Shown here: in pieces, positions 55,547 through 64,000 of the stretch
How the letters are laid out: each line of letters opens with the position of its first letter
Numbering within the stretch: position 1 is the first letter of the stretch
Origin: Argopecten irradians
Taxonomy: Eukaryota; Mollusca; Bivalvia; Pectinida; Pectinidae
DNA length: 64,000 bases
Assembly: GCF_041381155.1 (NCBI RefSeq)
Contig: NC_091136.1
Span: 48,970,284-49,034,283 of the forward strand
Reading direction: 5' to 3'
Program-made: the position numbers and the translations under genes
The notes under the pieces: generated by a model
The model's database searches: none
The model's input: the letters and a program-made list of their open reading frames with translations, nothing else
What the model was told of the DNA's origin: nothing

Positions 55547-58500
55547 TTTTCTTTCATACCTCGACGTTCTATTGCAATTTTACAACTATAATATCCCGCC
55601 ATTTTGAAATAAATTCGAAGAAATCCAAGACTGAAAGTCGATTTTCCATACATGAAAAAGTATGTGAACATTTCAACACAAATTACATTGTTTGCATCTT
55701 TTATAGTAAAAACCAGTCAAGGTTGTGAAAAAAATGGAAACGTTTTACCGAGGAAATAGTAATTTTGTTGACGCCCTGACATAACGAGGCTTTATTGCAT
55801 GGGTAGCCATGCAATACAGCCTCAGGCGGCATGAGTGTATTGCCCTAGACCAGCCAGTATTACACCCGTAGGTATGAAAGAATATAATTTATACACACAT
55901 GTCCTCACAATCTCAAATACAGAAATTCCACTGAAGCAATATCTAGATTACAAAACCCTCAGTGTGACATTAGGAGACATTTAGGTGAACACAAATGGAA
56001 GCCTGTTGTTGTCCCAGTAGGAGTAGATTGTATTATGCATGATAATGAAAATTATACATTGTACATAACATCAACAAGAATATAGTCCTCACCTATACAA
56101 TGATCATGTGATACAAACAGCAACAGTTTAAGGAAGGGCATTGATTTTACATATACATTACTGTATTACCCTTTTATAGTGAAGGGTTATCAGCTGTATG
56201 GATCCACAGCATGTGTGTTGTATGTCATTACTTTATGTGCAGAAATTTACATTTGTTAATTTAATTCTTAAAACACAATTTGTTAATGTTACTTGTTAAA
56301 ATGCAGTGTGTCAAATATTGTAACAAACAGCACCTGTTCAAAACTAATGAGCACAGTACAAGCATTTTGTTTTTAACTTTTTAATCTTTTGATACAGGAA
56401 TGTAATATTATATGATGTTTTGTTAATTATATTTATATGAATGAATAAAACATATTTTTCAAACCTGGAGAACTATTTTGTTATTTAGATTTTCTATGTG
56501 AAGAATATAATTTTGATTGACCTTTTGGTAAATATTTGTGAAGATATTCCAAACAACAGATGATTACATTTTTGTGTTATATCTTACTCTATAACCAGTT
56601 CGTGGAAGGTGACTATGGTTTGCAAGGATGGAAAATAATAATAATAAAAAAAACCTTTAACATCATACTCATAATCAAAGAACAAACAAAAAAATAAAAA
56701 TTACACTGGATTTAGTTATATGGGATATCTAAAAATGCTTTCAAGGTGTAAGTTTGTAAAAAGTTTGAAACCTAACGTTATGTACAACAGAATACTATGA
56801 ATCTGAACTAAAATTAACTCAAACTGCTATGAGTATAATTATAAAATATACAACAATTATTCATATCAATTAAGGGAAATAATTTTACAAGTGCCCTTCA
56901 TATACCTGGTATACACTTTAGCATCTAGGAACAAACGATCACATCGGATAATATGCAATTAATCTGATCCTGCTACAGATATCGGGGACATATAGAATTT
57001 TATAGTACTGTAAATAATTTAACATCAAGTCATATTTTGCAAGTGCTTTTACATTTATTAGTACAATTGTACATATCTGTTTATACCAGTACATTGTTTT
57101 TATTTAAATGTCAAACAGGAGGTTATATTAGAGACTGAAGAAACTCTTACATGAATGATGAAAGTCATTAGCTAGTCAAGACAGAAATGATCTATGCATT
57201 GGTAAATTAGGCAATAGCTGGGCTCATCCCTGAATTACATACTTGAAACTGTTAATGATGAAATCACAAAGCTTAATAAACAAGAATATAAATAGATGTA
57301 GACTGATATATTGTCTTAAAATACACAATTTATTTAAAAAAAAATGAAATGTGGATTTCCAAACTTTGAAACATGATTGAACATTTAAACTACTTAAATA
57401 AGCATTACTGTCAAAAAGACATAATGCAAATACCCGGTAAAGCAATGATTCACCCTTACTCTGTATACAGATATATACACACCATCCAACCTGGGGTAGT
57501 TATTAGGGCTTTACTGAAGTTTACTATACATGGAAAACACCACAGTTCTCTACAATATATCCCATTCATTCCAAATTAAGGTAGCTATCCAATTGCAATA
57601 TCTTAAGCATGAACTTATTTAATCCATAAAGACTGTTTAACAATGTTTGATTTAACAAATTTTCTGTAGAATTTCTTCACTGAAAGATATACAGCTTTAT
57701 ATATATATATGCTCTATTCAAGAAATTGTTGACAATGCCAATGTATCATTATTATTGCTTTCCTCCAGCCCAAGTGCTAGATCTTGTCTGAATTTCATAT
57801 ATATAGGATCTTACATGAGTGTTCATTTCATATGAGGTTTCAATGAAACGAGTCTAAGAAGTTTTTATTTTTAGGAGCCTTAGTTACACTAGTGACATAC
57901 GCAAAAATATTACACGGGCGAAATCACTGGATATCTGGCGGATTATGTGATAAAACATGTTTTGATAATTAAGTTGTCTGTATTATACTTATCGCTATGC
58001 CTTGTAAAAAATTTCTTATGAAGTTGTTCAACATTTTCTTTTTCAGATTTGTTATTACATTGGCGGTAGTTTTATACCTGACCTTAACATAACACAACAA
58101 AGAAAGGTATGTAGGTACTGTATTGTAAACAAACTCAGGACCAGAGGAAACATTGACTGATATTGCCTAACACAAACTTACAAAGTGTTGGATACATCAG
58201 TAGATGTGGACCACTAATGGCTATATAACAATACAAAAATAACACTTTTTGTGACAGTGTATCATTTAACAATTGTATTGCATAGAAAATCTTCAAAGTG
58301 CTTTCAAAAACAGGAAACAATTTTGGATCAATTACAGCAAAATAAGGAAGCAAAGGAAATTATACCATTTAACATTCAAACTTAACTGTTCAGTCAATGA
58401 TATCACAGAAGCATTTCATTGTCACATTAACTGTTTACCAATGATTGAATCTGACTTACGATGTGTATTTGATTTAGATAATGAAAAACGATATCATTAG

Positions 58501-59995
58501 TGAAAATAAGTCTTTTTAGGGATGATTTTGTTGGTGGCTTAAATCCTCGAAAATAAATACAGGTATTTGTCATTTAAAGATGCTCTACCGCCAACAGAGC
58601 ATAAATGATATTCATCATTTGAACAATAATTGGTGTTTAATAGTGTGTATATATATATATATGTCTAATTAACACAAAAAATAATTTAAAATAATTTATT
58701 TTGCCTTTGGTGCATGCACAATCAGTACTTCATTCCAAATAGGATATAGTGACACAGAATTTTTTCGGGATGCAATTAATTATTTTTCATATTTTTAACT
58801 TGAAGTAAAAGTAGAAGCTCAAACTTTTCAATGGTGGTAATGGTGTAAAGTAAGTAACTTTTTTATCTGAAGAAAAATACTAAATCCTCTGCTCCTGTTT
58901 TTAATAGTGAAAAAATGGAGCATCTTTAAATGTATGTTATTATATATTTTACATGAAATTGAAACCAATTTTAAATCTGTATGGAAATATGAATTTTTTT
59001 TTATATTATGTTCTTCAATATTTTATTTTCAAAGAAAACTAAGCTATGTATATAATCTACCTAGTACAATTTTCTTATACAAATGTCTTGATTCTGTCAT
59101 AAAACTGTAACCTCATTTCATTAAAACATTACAGTCTGTAGTAAATGTTTGTCTGTTTTTAATTGATCTATGTATGTAGACTATATTATAGAAACATATT
59201 ATTTTTCTAAATAAAGAAAAAATTGAAGAGAATATTACAGTACAGATTTTCTACTTAGATAATCTATTCCTAGCCTGAAATAAGAGACTGTTTCAGTAAT
59301 ATTTAGCCACTCACAAACAAATATATTTATGTAAACATTTTCAGATCGCTGTTTGATACAAGTATGAATTATCAAATATAGGACTGATACATATGTATAA
59401 ACAATTTAAGTAAAGCCTTAGATTCTGAAAATTATTCAGATGATTGTTGTTTTCTGCCACATTCTACAAATTATAAAAAAATAACGCAAGGTTTTTATTT
59501 TTTGTTTCATTTTCTTTTCAAGTTAATGTGAAAATAATTCAATAACTTTTGATGAATATCTTATTCCTCCCTAAAAACTGCTAGGATTCAACAAACACTG
59601 GTCTATATATTGTATTTGTATCAAATTATCCAGTACCACTACATACACTTTTATAGCAGGAAGGTCAAGCAGTGATACCAATGTGCCAACTAAAACATCT
59701 TAGCATCTATTCTGATTCAATACCTGTACGTGTTCACAACATCACAAAGCTAGTGTCTGATCACTTGTAAGGCACTTGATTTCCATCAATAGAAACACAT
59801 CTGTTTATAATGACACACCTCCTCTCTGTGAGTTTCGTTGTTTATGTTTCTTTGACTTCATTAAGAACTGATTGTATAATGTGGGGGTTCTCTGGTAAGG
59901 TGTTGAACACTTCCACAAACACACATTAAGGATTAAGGAATGCTATAGTCCTGAAGATAAGATCCCATTTGTCATCTATTGTATTCTGTGTCCGG
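55547..59995. other. AT-rich intergenic DNA and probable ERLEC1 3' UTR
   Basis: No gene or repeat family recognised over about 4.4 kb. Contains short (TA)n runs near 57696 and 58647. Sequence just left of 59996 should be the ERLEC1 3' UTR on the minus strand; its end cannot be placed. Confidence 0.5.
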
Positions 59996-62900
59996 TTAAA
60001 CGTTGATTTTATCCTTAATTATACCATTTTCATCAGCACGATCCAGTATACTACAGAACAGTGGAGACTCAATCTGTAAATAATAATAAAAACACATCAA
60101 TCAAATGAATTGTTTATTAATTATCACAGTGACCATATAAGGTCAATATTTCACAAGGTTTCTTGCATTCTGGACTATTAAAATAATCTAGCTTCACAAA
60201 AGGGTTTTCTGTAGTTTATATGTACATTGTATTTAGGTATTAATTAAATGTAATATTAAATTTTACATGTGTTACAAAACAACTGCTATGACAGGAAGAA
60301 AATAAAATCCCAGCGAAATTTGTTCTTTGTCTCTGTGAACATTTTAGCAGCAATTAAATTTCACAATTTCTTATCAATCACAAAATACGCAACATTTAAT
60401 CAGATGTGAAAATAAATTGGTTTACAGTATAGAGATGTTAAGTTCTTTTCTTTTTATGAATAGCATTACAAATTATACAGACAACAGGGACTATACTCAC
60501 CCCTAAAATATATTCACAAGTTTTAGGTTCCATTAAGTAGATAGAGACAGAATGGGGCTGACCAGGATTAGGTACACATCTGTAAAACAGACAAAACATA
60601 ATATATATTAAGTCACCTCAATTAGAACCTGTTTGCTTTTGTTTGTGGAGCTCTGTGATACAAAGGTTATTCTAACATAAAATCATATGTGAACTTTTTA
60701 CACAGCAAATGTTTGAAATCTTGTGCAAGGACAAGCAAAGGCAAATGGGTGCAATGATGTCAACGAATGTTTATCTTGCTGTAATGAATAATAAATCATG
60801 TTGATGTGACAATAGCTGGATATGCTATATGATACTTACTTTAATCTAACTTCTGCTAATCTTTTTTTACCAGTAATGTCACAAACTTCTCCATCCACAT
60901 AAAGGTAATGTAAAGATCTGTAAATGATATGGTTAGTGATTATCGTATCTTTCCAATACTCTGTGTTCTAACGATAATGATGTGCATCATCTAATAATCA
61001 TAAAGTTTTGTTATTGTTTCATAAGTCAGAACAAAAAAGTCATCATTATTTAGATAACCGTATTTTGTCACAATTTATCTGACATTACATGTATAACAAA
61101 TCTATGTAGTGATTCTGTATATTAAAGAAAGGAAAGTGAATGATGTTATATTGCTTCATATTTTGCAGATTGTATCAACATGGACTTTGATGATATGCCT
61201 GCTATGTTAAAATACATGTACCTGTAAATAGTGTTTGTATGATACAACACAACATAAAACTAGAACTATCGTCCAGGAGGCCAAATCATACTCCCCATCC
61301 TCGCAATTTTAATATAAATTACACACATCTTCACTGTATAAGGATTATTGTCACCAAGTTTTGTTGAAAGCCCTCCAGTAGTTTAGGTGGAGTAGTCATT
61401 TATCATTTTGTAAATAAATGGCACAACTATGAAAAAAGGTGGAGGTATCTTGTTTTGATATACTAGATTTATAGATTATATATGTCAAGAATCTACAATG
61501 TATAAGGATTATTGCCACAAAGTTTAAATCCTTCCAGTAGTTTAGGAGTAGTAGCTGTATAGTCTGTTGATCATTGTGTCTACAGACGGACAACCTGTAT
61601 CCAGTATCCCCCTTACTCTGTTGCAGGGAAGGGTGGGAAATTACTAGTAGTTAATATACAGCATAACAATTAATAGATTAACAATAATTTCTTAACTTTT
61701 AGTACTAAAATATATCTGTAACAATCAGAAGCAGTGCTAAATCTTTGCATCTAATTTTCTTTATTTGAGGAAAGAGAGAATATGTGAAGGTGTCTTACTT
61801 TCTTTTTCCAATCTCTGTTGGTCTCTTTGAAGGATGATTGGTTAACCATTCTAGATGTTTTTCCTCATTCCAATAGCCAAGGAAAACATCAGTTCTTCCA
61901 GATGGATCCTACAAATCATTTTACATAATTATTCTCAAAACCCCCAAATTTCTCCACTTAATCCATTGTATTTTAACATTCTGTATATTTTTTTAAATAC
62001 TACATAAAATCAGAAATTTAAAAATATTGAATTTGAAGATTAAATTCTGATACCAAATTAAACTAAGTATAGTGTATGACATTGTAAGATAGTAACTCGA
62101 CGGGAAACGTTCAATGATATTTTCCAAGAAAGTGCTTGTTGTGGATGTAAACAGGAAATGGCTTCTCTAGTCAGGAAGTAGTCAGGATAATGCACTTACC
62201 TCATGAAATTGTTTAACATATTTCCCGTAACATAATTCATGTTTCCACCAGCCTGAGCCCTGAAATGTACAGGAATATACATTAGACTGTAAAGGGTCAG
62301 ACGATGCACAGATTGAGCAAAACAAGAGGCCCACGGGCCTTAACAGTCACATGAGTTCGGATACAGAATGAAACAAAGACATTTGTTGCCTGACTCTCCG
62401 TATAAATGTAAATGAAGTAATTTCGCCTATTGACCGGCACAGAACGTTTGTATGTGCTTTATATTGTTGACGTCATAATTAATTGTTGATGTCATAAACA
62501 CCGGTGCACCAGACTAAATACCGGTATTCTTTCAGTGAAAGTCTTTCTCGACAGATGTTGTGATAAGTTTAAAATTGCGGTTTAGGTAACAAAACAGTTG
62601 TTTCATGCCTTTTCAGTCAACAGTCAAAACTCTTTCCCCTCCAGCCTCGGGAAACAGTTCATCGGGTTGGTCCCAACGCCTCCGGAAAAGAGTTTTTAAT
62701 GTTGACTGAAAAGGCATGAAACATCTGTATAATACACACTGTATATTGGCCCATTAGGCCTTGAAGTCAGTCAGTGATTTTATAAATTTGACTTTTTAAT
62801 CTATGAAGATTATTTGGTTACATCAAATCTGTATATTCAGAAGAAGATTTTTGAAATTTTAGCCATTTTGACCCCTTTTGGCTCTGGCCCCTGGGGGTTG

Positions 62901-63586
62901 GCCAGGATCAATATTGATATGGTGTTAAAATGCTATTTTAGACTAATAATTCTAAACCAGTTTGACTGATTTTCTATGAAAACTAAGCAAATAATGTTCA
63001 TAAATGTGTTTCCCTATATAAACTATAATAATAGTGACCCCCTCCCCAGGGGGAAACTGGAGACCCCAGGGTCTTATAATTCATAAGTTTTGTAGAGGGC
63101 CTTGAGACCTTTCTATCTATGAGGAGTATTTGTTAAGGGTTCTAAAATATACAGAACTATAAATTAAAAAATGTACAGACACATAATTAATTTTATTATT
63201 GGAAAAAGCTCTTAAATGAACAGAAATATACTATATATCGCCAAATTGACTTCAGGTCCTAGGAAAGTCACTTTAATTGTGAGATGGTTTATACAATCTT
63301 GAGTCCCAACCATAAAGGAATGCTTCCAGTTTTATTTCATAAAATCCTAATGATTGGTCCAGAACATGACATTTTGGAGCTCACAAACCAGTGGACACCT
63401 TACCCCTTGCAGACAGTGACTACCAGAAAGGAACTCCCGGAGGACTTGTTTGTCCGTGGTGTCTCCTAGTGTTTTGTCTGGTACTGAGAACTTTGGAGGC
63501 TGTATTTGAGGCTCTGGAGCAGTCTTTTCTTCCTCTTCAGCATCATCTGGGATAATTTCAGGTTTCACTACAAGTTTGTCTTTACT
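59996..63586 (-). CDS. ERLEC1: ERLEC1 (XTP3-B) ER lectin, last six exons (5' part beyond window)
   Basis: ER-lumen lectin that reads trimmed mannose on misfolded glycoproteins and passes them to the HRD1-SEL1L degradation complex. Exons in order of transcription: 63586-63404, 62259-62200, 61908-61799, 60917-60840, 60579-60501, 60073-59996 (TAA at 59998-59996), giving 195 C-terminal residues in one consistent frame. An acidic, Pro-rich linker (residues 10-35) leads into the second MRH domain. This domain has the double-Trp motif in GSGWWKHELCYG, the Gln of KQFHE, the Arg of AEVRLKC, the Glu-Tyr of TCEYILG, and six Cys placed for three disulfides. Family ending ESPxxCxILDxADENG is present. The first MRH domain and signal peptide are not in the window. 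OS-9 is the alternative, but the C-terminal ILDRADENG favours ERLEC1. The intron 62260-63403 contains an element fragment and a long inverted repeat. Confidence 0.93.
62323..63110 (-). mobile_element. Degenerate composite-element fragment (3' end family B-like)
   Basis: Starts caagaggcccacgggcctt-aacagtcacatgag, the minus-strand form of the common 3' end. Farther on it has gccattttgaccccttttgg and cccctgggggttggcc, as in GC-rich cores of this type. The 5' end is not recognisable. Interrupted by the inverted repeat 62600-62722. In an ERLEC1 intron. Confidence 0.6.
62600..62722. repeat. Inverted repeat with 36-bp arms nested in element fragment
   Basis: Arms gtttcatgccttttcagtca... (62600-62635) and ...tgactgaaaaggcatgaaac (62687-62722) with about three mismatches. 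The 51 nt centre is GC-rich and holds a smaller hairpin gttgg-tc-ccaac. Confidence 0.88.
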
Positions 63587-63769
63587 CTGATAAAATAAAA
63601 AGTTGTAGGACATTCAAGAGTCCTTGATTTAAAGTACATTGTTTTTTGGTTAGAAGAAACATTACATAAACAAAACTACCGGTATATAGGTATTGTATCC
63701 GTAAGTGTATTACCATGAATACATCTTATTTTCATTTTAACAAGATCTAATTGTGACGGGTGATGTCAC

Positions 63770-64000
63770 ATAAAGTTCCCCCAATCTCCACAGAGCCTAA
63801 TTTGACAAGAGTGGCCTCCCCTGAATGATGATGTGACATTGTTTTACCGGTAAATAAATTCTATTTCGCAGAAATAGATATAGTGTAATATCAATGGAAA
63901 CAACATCATTTATAAAGTTCCCCCAATCTCCACAGAGCCTAATTTGACAAGAGTGGCCTCCCCTGAATGATGATGTGACATCATTTTACCGGTAAATAAA
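63770..64000. repeat. 142-bp tandem repeat running off the right edge
   Basis: ataaagttcccccaatctcc ... gatgatgtgacat..ttttaccggtaaataaa occurs at 63770-63858 and again from 63912 to the window end. The period is 142 bp; copy number beyond the edge is unknown. Confidence 0.85.

Overview
The window is animal nuclear DNA, most likely from a marine bivalve mollusc and possibly a scallop. Genes are split into many short exons with GT/AG borders. Introns are AT-rich and filled with short non-autonomous mobile elements, and these elements have the ~145-175 bp core arrays and terminal hairpins typical of bivalve genomes. No sign of bacterial or organellar sequence was seen. Species assignment is inference.

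Four conserved protein-coding genes can be assembled exon by exon with consistent reading phase. (1) 4755-17600, plus: the 3' 19 exons of an EPAC-type Rap guanine nucleotide exchange factor (RAPGEF4-like); its 5' exons lie left of the window or were not recognised. (2) 26550-42705, minus: a complete 13-exon NOP53 (GLTSCR2) ribosome-biogenesis factor of 430 residues. (3) 42844-51108, plus: a complete 8-exon prostaglandin reductase 2 (PTGR2) of 355 residues. (4) 59996-63586, minus: the last six exons of ERLEC1 (XTP3-B), an ER lectin of glycoprotein quality control, continuing past the right edge. NOP53 and PTGR2 are head to head with only 138 bp between start codons, so they probably share a bidirectional promoter. 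The four genes do not form one pathway; they are a cAMP-Rap signalling gene, a nucleolar factor, a lipid-metabolism enzyme and an ER-associated degradation lectin.

The rest is dominated by repeats. The most striking are composite elements at 14717-16606, 19320-20387, 21186-23152, 27476-28690, 29050-30399, 30410-32895, 43577-45628 and 52087-54531. Each complete copy starts with T-rich DNA and a ~30 nt hairpin. A CCGTCG-rich simple repeat and a tandem core array follow, and the copy ends with a family-specific inverted subterminal motif, a second hairpin and CTCTTGTTT. This is the layout of Helentron-associated and oyster pearl-like elements. Three terminal families are present, and at several places one element begins within a few bases of the end of another. 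Core repeats of some families carry canonical YY1-type motifs, others carry ERR/NR5A-type half-sites.

Other repeats include simple tandem arrays (60, 69, 40, 74, 31, 30 and 142 bp units), a LINE reverse-transcriptase remnant, tRNA-derived SINE sequence and at least eight long inverted repeats (foldback or MITE-like). Intergenic stretches 17601-26549 and 51109-59995 contain no further gene that I can support.
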